From contig NZ_AUIG01000001.1 in NCBI RefSeq assembly GCF_000423585.1, forward strand, positions 186,001 to 250,000: DNA of 64,000 nt, in the 5' to 3' direction. A program made the position numbers and the translations under genes. This document shows positions 9,320 to 18,600 of the stretch, one piece after another. Below the pieces are notes generated by a model. It made no database searches. It was not told where the DNA came from and saw nothing but the letters and a program-made list of their open reading frames with translations. The stretch is from Salinimicrobium xinjiangense DSM 19287 (GTDB lineage: Bacteria > Bacteroidota > Bacteroidia > Flavobacteriales > Flavobacteriaceae). Each line of letters opens with the position of its first letter. Position 1 is the first letter of the stretch.

Positions 9320-9970
9320 ATGGGAGATTTAAACCTGGTGACCATTCTTATAATTGCTGCCAATGTGATCATTTCGATGAAAGGCTTTAAAGACCGCAGC
9401 TTCTTTGAAAAATATAAATTCAATACTGCCGCCGTCAAAAGAGGAGAGAAGCTCAGAATTTTATCCTCCGGTTTTTTACATGTCGATACGGGGCATCTTT
9501 TTTTAAATATGTTAACCCTTTATTTCTTTGCAGATGTAGTAATTGCCTCGCTTGGCAGCATTGCGTTCTTATTAATTTATATAGCCAGTCTTTTGCTGGG
9601 GAATCTTCTGTCCTATTACTTTCATAAAGATGAACCTCATTATAATGCCGTGGGGGCCAGTGGTGCAGTTTCAGGAATTATTTATGCAGCCATTCTTCTG
9701 TATCCTGATATGAGTCTGTATTTATTTTTCATTCCTATTCCCATACCGGCTTACATTTTTGGTATAGGCTATATGTTGTATTCTATATACGGAATGAAAA
9801 ACAGGATTGGAAATATAGGACATGATGCTCATTTTGGTGGGGCTGTAGGAGGTTATATTTTGACTTTAATTCTTGTGCCGGAAATTTTCACTACCAGTCT
9901 AGTTATGGTAATTCTTCTTGCTATTCCCATCGTTCTCCTTTTTTTCCTACAAAAAGCGGGGAAAATCTGA
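9320..9970 (+). CDS. Rhomboid family intramembrane serine protease
   Basis: A 216-residue, six-helix membrane protein of the S54 family. The catalytic serine motif GASGAVSG gives nucleophile Ser114 in helix 4. The partner His171 lies in HFGGAVGG of helix 6. The HxxxN-type segment of helix 2 is present as HLFLNMLTLYFF. It cleaves transmembrane helices of client proteins within the inner membrane; clients are unknown. It is followed 42 bp later by the SIMPL gene and may be co-transcribed with it. Confidence 0.9.
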   Translation: MGDLNLVTILIIAANVIISMKGFKDRSFFEKYKFNTAAVKRGEKLRILSSGFLHVDTGHLFLNMLTLYFFADVVIASLGSIAFLLIYIASLLLGNLLSYYFHKDEPHYNAVGASGAVSGIIYAAILLYPDMSLYLFFIPIPIPAYIFGIGYMLYSIYGMKNRIGNIGHDAHFGGAVGGYILTLILVPEIFTTSLVMVILLAIPIVLLFFLQKAGKI

Positions 9971-10012
9971 CATTGGCACTGAAATTGAATTTTGCTTTTT
10001 AAAATCCAAAAC

Positions 10013-10687
10013 ATGAAAAAATATCTTTTATTGCTGGCTATGTTCATGGGGGCCTTATCTTATTCCCAGGAAACTCAGGAGCCCAGGGTAACTGTCGTAG
10101 GTACAGGTACTGTAAATATAGAACCGGACAGGGTAGTGATCAATTCCAGAATTGAACATACGGGGAAACCCGCTGCAGAGGTAAAGAAGCAGAACGATGA
10201 GGTTGTAAACCGGGTGATAAAATATTTAAAGGCTCAAGGTATTGCAGCAAAGGATATTCAGACGGAATACATAAGATTAAACAAGGAGTATCATTACAAT
10301 TCAAAGGATACCTCTTATTCCGCTAATCAGGCTATTTCCATTCAGCTCAGGGATCTTAAAAAGTATGAAATGATCATGAGCGGACTCCTGAATGCGGGGC
10401 TCAATAGAATTGACGGGATTGAGTTTCAGACTTCCAAAAAGGAACAGCTACAGGCGGAAGCAAGAAGAAAAGCTATGCAGGATGCGCAGTTAAAGGCGAA
10501 AGAATATGCAGAAGCTCTTGGGCAACAAATAGGGAAAGCTGTGAGTATAAACGAAATACAAACAGATGGCTACCAGCCTGTATACCGCGTCATGGAGATG
10601 AAACAAGACAGTTCTGAACAGGAAACAATAGCTCCCGGAGAAATGGAGATCAGGGTAAAAGTAGATGTGTCTTTTCTGCTGTTATAA
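10013..10687 (+). CDS. SIMPL (DUF541) domain periplasmic protein
   Basis: The start is placed at 10013, where a cleavable signal peptide begins (MKKYLLLLAMFMGALSYSQ, cut after SYS); an upstream in-frame codon at 9992 adds seven residues of no value. The mature 205 residues carry the SIMPL/DUF541 fold (VTVVGTGTVNIEPDRVVINS at the start; EARRKAMQDAQLKAKEYAEALG helix region). Relatives include BP26/YggE, periplasmic proteins linked to stress resistance and oligomeric ring assembly, with no known enzymatic activity. It ends just before a bidirectional terminator. Confidence 0.88.
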   Translation: MKKYLLLLAMFMGALSYSQETQEPRVTVVGTGTVNIEPDRVVINSRIEHTGKPAAEVKKQNDEVVNRVIKYLKAQGIAAKDIQTEYIRLNKEYHYNSKDTSYSANQAISIQLRDLKKYEMIMSGLLNAGLNRIDGIEFQTSKKEQLQAEARRKAMQDAQLKAKEYAEALGQQIGKAVSINEIQTDGYQPVYRVMEMKQDSSEQETIAPGEMEIRVKVDVSFLLL

Positions 10688-10714
10688 TTTTATTTACAGG
10701 AGAAATCGAATAAA

Positions 10715-10738
10715 AAAAAGGGCTGAAAAGCCCTTTTT
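10715..10738. terminator. Bidirectional terminator
   Basis: The hairpin AAAAAGGGCT / AGCCCTTTTT with a GAAA loop has a T-tract on both strands. It lies between the convergent SIMPL and TlpA-like genes and can end both. Confidence 0.88.
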
Positions 10739-10758
10739 ACAATTGAATATTTTCGAAA

Positions 10759-11883
10759 TTATTTATCCAGAATTTCTCCTACTTTTTCTCCCAGTGCTGG
10801 GCCTCTAAGATCTTTAGCAATTATTTTTCCCTGTTCATCTAAAAGAAAAGCTGCAGGGATAGCACGTACTCCATATTCTGCAGCCACGGGATCCTGCCAG
10901 AACATAAGGTGAGAAACGTGATGCCATTCGTCGAGATTGTCGTCTTCAATAGCCTGGATCCATTTATCTTTCTGGCCCGGCCGGTCAAGAGAAACCTGCA
11001 CAATATTAAAACCTTTATCATGGTATTTTTTGTAGACTTCCACGATGTTTGGATTTTCAACCCTGCACGGGCGGCACCAGGCGGCCCAGAAATCAACAAG
11101 TGTTACTTTTCCTAATACATCTTTAAGAGTTAGCTGCTCTCCCGAAGGAGTAGGTGCAGTAAAATTCGGTGCCATGCTTCCAATGGCCGATTTACTCATT
11201 CTATCCAGGCTGGTCTTTATATTTTTACCTAAAGCAGAGTTCTTAAGTTCGGGGGCTAAATTGTCGAACAGAGAATTTAATTCCGATGCAGAGAAAGCCT
11301 GCGTATTGATCATGTCCTGCAGGATCATTAGAGCAACTATAGAATTCGGATTGTTCTGAACCAGCTCCCTCTTATTCTCTTTGTCGATATCAACAATTCC
11401 CTGTTGAGCAGTATCCAGACTGTCAAGAGTAGCTGTATCCTGTGCATTATATGCATCTCTCATTGCGTCTCTCGCTGTGATGAGCTTTTTATTCGTTTTT
11501 CTTAATTCGTTGAGATAACCGTACAGAACTTCATTGTCCCTGCCACCAGTCACATTTGAGGCGAACATACTATCGGGATAGATCTCAAAAGCCATAGGAG
11601 TATTATCAGCAATATAAACGACATTTCCTCTTGCTCCTTCTATGCTTAGAAAAGCAATAGCGGGAGCTTCTTTTTCAGGAAGATCCAGTTCAAAAGTTCC
11701 ATTGGTAATGGTGGCTGTATCAACCGGCACCGTCTGAGTATTACTCTCGTTCAATTCAGAAATAAATACTTTTTGACCGTCACGGCCATTTTTTACTGTT
11801 CCGCTTATAGAGTAACCCTGGTCTTTGTCAGCTTCACAGGAAGCAAACAGAGCAATTAAACCAATTATTAAAAATTTACGCAT
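10759..11883 (-). CDS. TlpA/ResA-like thiol-disulfide lipoprotein with DUF4369 domain
   Basis: A 374-residue lipoprotein. The start at 11883 gives the signal MRKFLIIGLIALFASC; the frame can extend to 11925 but without sense. Residues about 22-120 match the DUF4369 beta domain (SISGTVKNG, VFISELN). After an alpha-helical linker (residues 130-230) comes a thioredoxin-fold domain (residues about 240-374) with the redox motif WCRPC and the usual cis-Pro region (IPAAFLLD). Such proteins reduce or shuffle disulfides of exported proteins or cytochrome c apoproteins. It is probably anchored to a membrane facing the periplasm. Confidence 0.9.
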   Translation of the reverse strand: MRKFLIIGLIALFASCEADKDQGYSISGTVKNGRDGQKVFISELNESNTQTVPVDTATITNGTFELDLPEKEAPAIAFLSIEGARGNVVYIADNTPMAFEIYPDSMFASNVTGGRDNEVLYGYLNELRKTNKKLITARDAMRDAYNAQDTATLDSLDTAQQGIVDIDKENKRELVQNNPNSIVALMILQDMINTQAFSASELNSLFDNLAPELKNSALGKNIKTSLDRMSKSAIGSMAPNFTAPTPSGEQLTLKDVLGKVTLVDFWAAWCRPCRVENPNIVEVYKKYHDKGFNIVQVSLDRPGQKDKWIQAIEDDNLDEWHHVSHLMFWQDPVAAEYGVRAIPAAFLLDEQGKIIAKDLRGPALGEKVGEILDK

Positions 11884-11902
11884 AATATATTTACATTTTC
11901 GA

Positions 11903-11910
11903 CAAAAATA
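11903..11910 (-). promoter_or_regulatory. -7 element for the TlpA-like gene
   Basis: The minus strand reads TATTTTTG, which fits TAnnTTTG, 20 bp before the ATG. No clear -33 TTG is present. Confidence 0.4.
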
Positions 11911-12006
11911 AACAACCTCGTTCATCTATGCCTGAATAATAGATAAAATAATGTTAATATGAAGCAGAGGCGAAAGCCCGGCATTAAAATAAATTAATTT
12001 TAGAAT

Positions 12007-14415
12007 ATGAAGCAGCAAAAAGAATTCCCCCTCGATATCAGGATAAGCTTTCATAAGATCATCGAGCAATACCAAAAGCAATTAGAGACCGAAAGCAGCA
12101 ATATTTCCAGGGAGTACATTGAAAAAATGCTTGAATATATTTCTACTTTCCCTGCCTTAATACAAGGGATTGAAAATACCGAGGAATTGATCAGGCTAAA
12201 AGATCCAATCCGGATTTTAATGAAAGACCTTTTTCCGGAAATACTTTCAGAAACTCAAATAAAGGCAATCTCGGTTCCTTTTCACAGCCTGATCTTCAAT
12301 TCTACCAGTAAGTTCCGGGAAATCCTTAACTGTGCAGGGGAGGAGTTTTCTTTATCGATGAGAAATCTTAATGAAGACCTGGATTATATTTATGGGTGTA
12401 TTCTTATTCTGAATACCTATTACGGCTATGACATCGATTTTTCCAGACCATTATATTATGATATTCCCGATACGAATGGAATTCAGAGACATTACCGGAT
12501 CGACCTGAATTCAGATTTTGTAGAAGTAGAACCCGGGGATGGCTATCATGAGATAACAGGTAAAGATGTTGATGAGTTAATTCAGAACATTGAAGACATT
12601 GCTCTCTGGAAAGAAAAATTTCCTCCCAGATCCTGGATCTTCAGAGGTTTCACTATCATCTCTCTTACAGATGTTACTGTTGATGATGCAATATCAAATT
12701 TGAAAACAACACTACTTCAACGAAATGCATCAGGAAAGGAAGAAATTGAAAAATTCGAAGAAATCTTTCGATCTATTTATAAGATCCCGGAGGTCAAAAT
12801 AGGCTTTACCATGTATAATGAACAGGAATCAACCTTTGAGCGGATGATGAGCAACAGGGCGCCGAGTTACCTGCTGGGTAGTAAGAAAGATCTCGATTGC
12901 AGGGCCGCTCTTGATGAAGATGCTTACCAGAAGCTTGTGAACGAATACCATTATTTCAGCATACCCGATGTTGAAAAATTCGTCAGGGACTCATCTGAAA
13001 ATCACCTTGCGGCTTCTTTGGAGAAAGCAGGGGCTAAAAGTGCCATTATTGCTCCTATTGCTAAAAACGGTAATCTGCTTGGGCTTCTGGAGTTAGTGTC
13101 CTTCAGCAAAAATGAACTGAATAGTGTCAATGCCACAAAACTGGAAGACATTCTGCCGTACATAGTTACAGCAGTAGAAAGAAGTAAATCTGAGTTTGAG
13201 AACAGGGTAAAAGCAGTGATCCAGAGTGAATGTACTTCGATACACCCGAGTGTGCTGTGGATCTTTGAAAAAGAAGCCCGTAAGTTCATCAGGGATCTTG
13301 ATGAAGATGGTCTGGCCTCTTTTAAGGACATTACCTTTGAAGATATTTTCCCTCTTTATGGGGAAATTGATATTGTAGCCTCTTCTGAAGCAAGAAATGA
13401 AGCTATTCAAAAAGATCTGCTCGACCAGCTGGAGGCTATCAAGACGATTGTTTGTGAAGCAGAAGAAATTGAGAATCTGGATATCTACGAACAGGTAAAA
13501 TTCAGAATTAAAGAATTTGAAGAAGAATTTTCAGATAGTTTAAATGCTTCAAGTGAACAGAAAATATTTAATCTCCTGCAGCGGGAAATTGCCCCTGTCA
13601 TGGCTCATATTGAGAAGCAAACTCCACATCTTAAGGAAAAGGTAGAAGAATATCAGAAGAAGATAAATTCTGAAACCGGTATCATCTACAATCATCGTAA
13701 GAATTATGATGAGGCTGTCCAACAGATCAACCGCACCATGGCTCGCTATATCGACCGCAAACAAGTAGATGCCCAGAAGATCTATCCTCATTATTTTGAG
13801 AGATACAAGACAGATGGGGTTGAACACAATATTTATATAGGAGCATCTTTAACCAATAATAAAATAAAACCTTTTGATAAGGTTTACCTTTTTAACCTTC
13901 GGCTTTGGCAACTGAGTACCATGTGCGAAATGGAGAATCGTTTTTACCAGATACAGGAGAATATGCCACTGAAACTGGAAGCAGCCTCCCTGATTTTGGT
14001 TTATAACACTACTTTATCCATCCGATACAGAATGGATGAAAAGAAGTTTGATGTCGACGGCACCTATAATGCCCGTTACGAGATCATCAAAAAGAGAATA
14101 GATAAGGCTAGTGTCAAAGGTTCTGAAGAGAGGATCACTCAAAAAGGGAAAATAGCCATTGTATATTCTAACAGGAGTGATGAACGTGAATATTTGCGTT
14201 ATATCAAATACCTGCAGTCAAAGAAATATCTGGGTGGAAATGTGGAAATGTTAGAACTTGAAGATGTGCAGGGAGTAATAGGTTTAAAGGCCATAAGGGT
14301 GGAAGTGCTGTACCACCTAGAAGGACAAGATCATGAGGAAGAGATCTTCACATACGATGATCTTGAAAAAGTCCTAGACCATATAATAAGTGACAATAAA
14401 ACTAAGAACGGTTAA
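12007..14415 (+). CDS. Large GAF-domain protein of unknown function
   Basis: An 802-residue soluble protein. A GAF-like domain lies at residues about 270-400 (core AIIAPIAKNGNLLGLLELVS followed by a helix ending in VERSKSEFENRV, the usual GAF exit into a coiled coil). The N-terminal 200 residues are alpha-helical. Residues about 400-600 are charged and helical, and the last 200 contain strands that I do not recognise. There is no kinase, cyclase, phosphodiesterase or DNA-binding motif, so it may be a sensor or scaffold. Its 3' end overlaps the convergent HD-PycTM gene by 42 bp, a pairing worth noting because GAF domains often bind cyclic nucleotides. Confidence 0.75.
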   Translation: MKQQKEFPLDIRISFHKIIEQYQKQLETESSNISREYIEKMLEYISTFPALIQGIENTEELIRLKDPIRILMKDLFPEILSETQIKAISVPFHSLIFNSTSKFREILNCAGEEFSLSMRNLNEDLDYIYGCILILNTYYGYDIDFSRPLYYDIPDTNGIQRHYRIDLNSDFVEVEPGDGYHEITGKDVDELIQNIEDIALWKEKFPPRSWIFRGFTIISLTDVTVDDAISNLKTTLLQRNASGKEEIEKFEEIFRSIYKIPEVKIGFTMYNEQESTFERMMSNRAPSYLLGSKKDLDCRAALDEDAYQKLVNEYHYFSIPDVEKFVRDSSENHLAASLEKAGAKSAIIAPIAKNGNLLGLLELVSFSKNELNSVNATKLEDILPYIVTAVERSKSEFENRVKAVIQSECTSIHPSVLWIFEKEARKFIRDLDEDGLASFKDITFEDIFPLYGEIDIVASSEARNEAIQKDLLDQLEAIKTIVCEAEEIENLDIYEQVKFRIKEFEEEFSDSLNASSEQKIFNLLQREIAPVMAHIEKQTPHLKEKVEEYQKKINSETGIIYNHRKNYDEAVQQINRTMARYIDRKQVDAQKIYPHYFERYKTDGVEHNIYIGASLTNNKIKPFDKVYLFNLRLWQLSTMCEMENRFYQIQENMPLKLEAASLILVYNTTLSIRYRMDEKKFDVDGTYNARYEIIKKRIDKASVKGSEERITQKGKIAIVYSNRSDEREYLRYIKYLQSKKYLGGNVEMLELEDVQGVIGLKAIRVEVLYHLEGQDHEEEIFTYDDLEKVLDHIISDNKTKNG

Positions 14416-15564
14416 AATTATCCCTATCATAAAAATGGTGTAGGTAATTCTTAGGAGATAATATTTTCTGTTAAGTACTACCCCAAGCATATACAGATCT
14501 TTCATCAGAGATTCGTAAACATCGGTCTGGTTATTCAGGATCTCATGCATAGCCCATTCGAATTGTTCATAGGGCATACGGTGAAAATTACCAAAGAAAA
14601 GCACATTGACCTCTCCGTTCTTCACTTGTTCCCTGGTAAATTCTCCAGAGGTCACATTGGGTCGTGTTGACATAATAGCTCCTATGATTGAGGCTACACT
14701 AAAGATCATTAATATAAAGGTTGGGATCATCACAGTGGTTCCTGCGTCTGAAGGAGCAGTGAGATCGGGAATCAGGTTTGCAATTGCCAAAGAAATCACT
14801 ATGGCATTTACTGATAGCAGGATGTTTGCTTTGGTGTCGGCGATATCACTAAGCTTAAGGTGATTCCGCATGGTCACCCTGAACAGCGTCTGTATTCCCC
14901 TGTCGGGACTTTTATCTTTGTACTTTACTTTAAGTCTGGCTTTGGCTTCTTCTTTAGCTAACTTCTTTTTGGCCTTTCTTTCCTTTTCCAATAATTCAAA
15001 AAGATTTTTATCTTTTTGTTCCTTCCAGTTCTCTATAGCGAAAGGAGTGTAATACTGATGGCGTTCTGTAAAAAGTTCGATATTCTGATCAATCCATTCC
15101 TGGTGATTAAAATTTTTGATCTTTTCAAGCTTTAACTCCTGACGGAGAAATTCGCTGGTTTCCTCGAAATAATCTTTTGCGAGATGCGAGGTGTCGGCAT
15201 CTTTAATGATCTCCTCAAGCTCGTCTTCGGGATTCGCCTGCATCCTGGTGGCCATTATGAGGCGGGATACTGTTTCAATAAGTTCTTTATCTGCGTCATT
15301 TTCCTTTAACCAGGCTTCAGCTATTTCCACACTTTCTTCCTCATGACCCATATACTTTTCGGTGTATCCTGTGTCATGAAGCCAGGCAGCGAGTAGTAGT
15401 GCCTCCTCCTGTTTAACAGGAATTTCAGACTTTTCAATTAATTCTTTAGTACTTTTAACTACCCTTTGAGTGTGCTTTAAATTATGATAAATGAAGGTGT
15501 TTGGTAGTTTTCTGCTGAATAGTTCCTGTACAAAACTTTCTGCTTTCTCTATAAGGGGTGTCAT
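14374..15564 (-). CDS. HD-domain protein fused to a PycTM (DUF5706) membrane effector-like domain
   Basis: A 396-residue protein. Residues 1-180 form an HD phosphohydrolase domain (YHNLKHT at 26-32, then LHD with His63-Asp64 and DADTSHL further on). A basic helical linker (about residues 190-225, rich in Lys/Glu/Ala) leads to a C-terminal module of three hydrophobic segments: SVNAIVISLAIANLI, FILMIFSVASIIGAIM and a last one ending at the C-terminus. The approach motif ADTKANILLSVNAIVIS is typical of DUF5706/PycTM, the membrane effector family of Pycsar anti-phage systems (family knowledge). No pyrimidine cyclase gene is adjacent, so a defence role is unproven; a housekeeping nucleotide-signalling role is equally possible. 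Confidence 0.82.
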   Translation of the reverse strand: MTPLIEKAESFVQELFSRKLPNTFIYHNLKHTQRVVKSTKELIEKSEIPVKQEEALLLAAWLHDTGYTEKYMGHEEESVEIAEAWLKENDADKELIETVSRLIMATRMQANPEDELEEIIKDADTSHLAKDYFEETSEFLRQELKLEKIKNFNHQEWIDQNIELFTERHQYYTPFAIENWKEQKDKNLFELLEKERKAKKKLAKEEAKARLKVKYKDKSPDRGIQTLFRVTMRNHLKLSDIADTKANILLSVNAIVISLAIANLIPDLTAPSDAGTTVMIPTFILMIFSVASIIGAIMSTRPNVTSGEFTREQVKNGEVNVLFFGNFHRMPYEQFEWAMHEILNNQTDVYESLMKDLYMLGVVLNRKYYLLRITYTIFMIGIILTVLSFIVTYYMV

Positions 15565-15619
15565 TCAATTGAAGTTAGGTTCGAACCAAATTACAAAAAA
15601 ATCCCCCCAATAATTTTGT

Positions 15620-18600
15620 ATGAAAAAAAATAACATATTTCTAACACTGGTAATAATCATAGGATTTTCGGGCTGTTCTCCGCATTTAAATCAACTCTAC
15701 TACGCCAAAGATGAACCCAAAGACAATTTTGGATATCCTCAGGAAAAACCCATTGAGAAATCTTTTTATTTTCTGGGAGACGGAGGTTATTCTCCTCCGG
15801 GTGGTTCCTCAGAGGCTCTTTTGGCTTTTAAGACCTATATAGATTCGGTTAAGCAGGTAGGAAACTATACCGTATTCCTTGGAGATAATATCTATCCGGT
15901 GGGTCTGGTGCCCGAGGGTCATCCCGAAAGGGAAATTGGGGAATATCGTTTGGATGCACAAATAGATGCCGTGGAGAATTATGACGGAAATCTCTTTTTT
16001 ATCCCCGGGAATCATGATTGGTATGGAGAAGGTTTGGTTGGGCTGCAGAGACAGGCAGATTATTTAAAGAAAAAACTTGAAAGAGATGACGTTTTTTATC
16101 CCGAACCCGGTTGTGGGCTGGCTTCCTTTGAAGTAACCGAGAACATCCAGGTAATAGTGGCAGAATCCCAATGGTTTTTAGAAGACTGGGATGAGCACCC
16201 TAAAATTAACAGTGATTGTCCTGACATTAAAACCCGGGAAGCTTTTTTCCAGGAAATAGATAATGAACTTAAGAAGAATCAAACGAAAACGGTAGTTTTC
16301 GTTATTCATCATCCACTTTACACTAATGGATTACATGGAGGGAAATTCAGTTTAAATGATCATATTTTTCCTACACAAAGGAAGCTTCCACTTCCATTAC
16401 TGGGTACATTGGCTAATTTCATCCGTACAACGGGAGGTGTAACCAGTACAGATACCCAGAACGAACGCTATAAGGGAATGCGTAAACGCATTGAGACCAT
16501 TGCCAGCAGGTGGGGGAATATCATTTTCGTATCTGGTCATGATCACTCGCTTCAATATATCGAACACGATCACATTAAACAGGTAGTATCAGGTTCTGCT
16601 TCAAAGGCCTCTTACGTTGGCCTGCGTAACGATGGATTATTTGCATACTCCGGGCAGGGATTTGCTGCTCTTGATGTTTTTGAAGATGGTTCATCCTGGG
16701 TAAGCTTCTATGGTAGTGAAAATAGCCGACCTAAACTTTTATATCAAAAAGAAGCAATAAAGGCGCCGGAACCTGTGAACCTGGATACCTTAGCCACCTC
16801 TTTCCCCCGGACTGTTTACGCATCTGTTTATGAGCCGCGCGACACCACAGTCTCTACTGTATATGAAAGTATTTGGGGAGACAGATACAGAGACCTCTAT
16901 GGGACAAAAGTAGAAGCTCCCGTAGCGGTGCTGGATACCTTGTATGGAGGCCTGGAGGTAGTGAGAGCAGGAGGAGGGCACCAAACCAGGTCTATCAGAT
17001 TGAAAGACCGTGAAGGCCGGGATTACAATATGCGGGCTCTCGAAAAAAGTGCAGTACAGTTTTTACAAACTGTGGCCTATAAAGATACGCCTGTAGAGAC
17101 AAAATTCGAAAGTACCCTTGCGGAGGATATTGTCAGGGACTTTTACACTTCAGCTCACCCATATGCTTTTTTGGCAATACCTGCTCTTTCCAAAGCAGCG
17201 GGGATTAATCATACAAATCCGCAGCTATTTTATGTTCCCAAACAGAAGGCTCTGGGGCAGTATAACAGGGAGTATGGTGACGAACTCTATATGATCGTGG
17301 AAAGGCCCGAGGGAGACTGGGTAGGTTACGAATCTTTCGGAAGTCCCAATCACGATATTGAAAGTACTTCGGGAGTTTTTGAAAGATTGCGGAGGGATGA
17401 AAAATATAAACTTGATGAATCGGCGTATATGAGAGCCCGGTTATTTGATATGCTGGTGGGAGACTGGGACAGGCACGAGGATCAATGGAGATGGGCCGAA
17501 TTTGAAGATGAAGAAGGTAATCATACTTTCCGGCCAATACCTCGGGACCGGGACCAGGTCTTCTCTAATTTTGACGGAGCTTTTTTTAATACCCTCCGCG
17601 GATTAACCGGCTTTGCAAATCAATTTGCAGTGTATGACGAGAATATTAAAGATATTAAATGGTTCAATTCGGCAGCTGTAGGCCTGGACCGCAGTCTTAT
17701 TCAGAATGAAGGCAGAGAAGAGTGGCTGGAGCAGGCAAAATTCCTTCAGAAGCAAATAACAGATGAGGTGATCGAGGAAGCTTTTCAGAATCTTCCTGAA
17801 GAAACTATTGGAGAATCTACTGAGAAAATAAAAAGGAACCTGAAAGCAAGAAGGAATAATCTTGTGGATCTTGCGGAAAGATACTACAATTATTTTGCTA
17901 AGATAGGTGTTATCTCCGGTACAGATAAGGATGACCATATAGAGATAGAAAGATTGCCTGAAGGAAAAACCCGGGTTACGATCTTCAGGATCAAAGGTGG
18001 CGAAAAGGCAGACCTGGTGAGCAACAGGATATATGAACCTGAATTCACAAAAGAATTATGGATCTACGGCCTGGACGATGATGATATCTTTGAAGTGTTT
18101 GGAGAGGCTTCATCTTCTATTCTGGTGAGAATAATAGGGGGGCAGAACAACGATATCTACAGGATCAAAAATGGTAAAAAAGTGAAGGTATATGATCATA
18201 AAAGCCTGCCGAATACCATAGAACAAAATGACGGCGGAGATATTAATTTTACAGATAACTATGAAGTAAATGTATTTGATAAAGACAGAAAGATATATTC
18301 CAATAGTGCTATTTTACCGGCTGTAGGTTATAATCCTGACGATGGCTTTCAGGTAGGATTAAGTACTTCATTCACTAAATACGGTTTCCGCAGAAATCCT
18401 TTTACGGCGCAGCACAGATTTAGAGCCGGATATTATTTTGCCACCCAGAGTTTCGATCTGCGCTACCAGGGCGAATTTGCCAATGTGGTAGGCAATTATA
18501 ATTTGCTTTTGGGAGGACATTTTACCAATCCAAGTTACACCCGTAACTTCTTTGGAATGGGTAATGAAACTGTCAATCCTGAAGAAGAACTTGGAAAAGA

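Noticed and set aside
15611-15618. TAATTTTG as a -7 box
   Set aside because: It ends one base before the ATG of the phosphoesterase gene, so transcription would start after the start codon.
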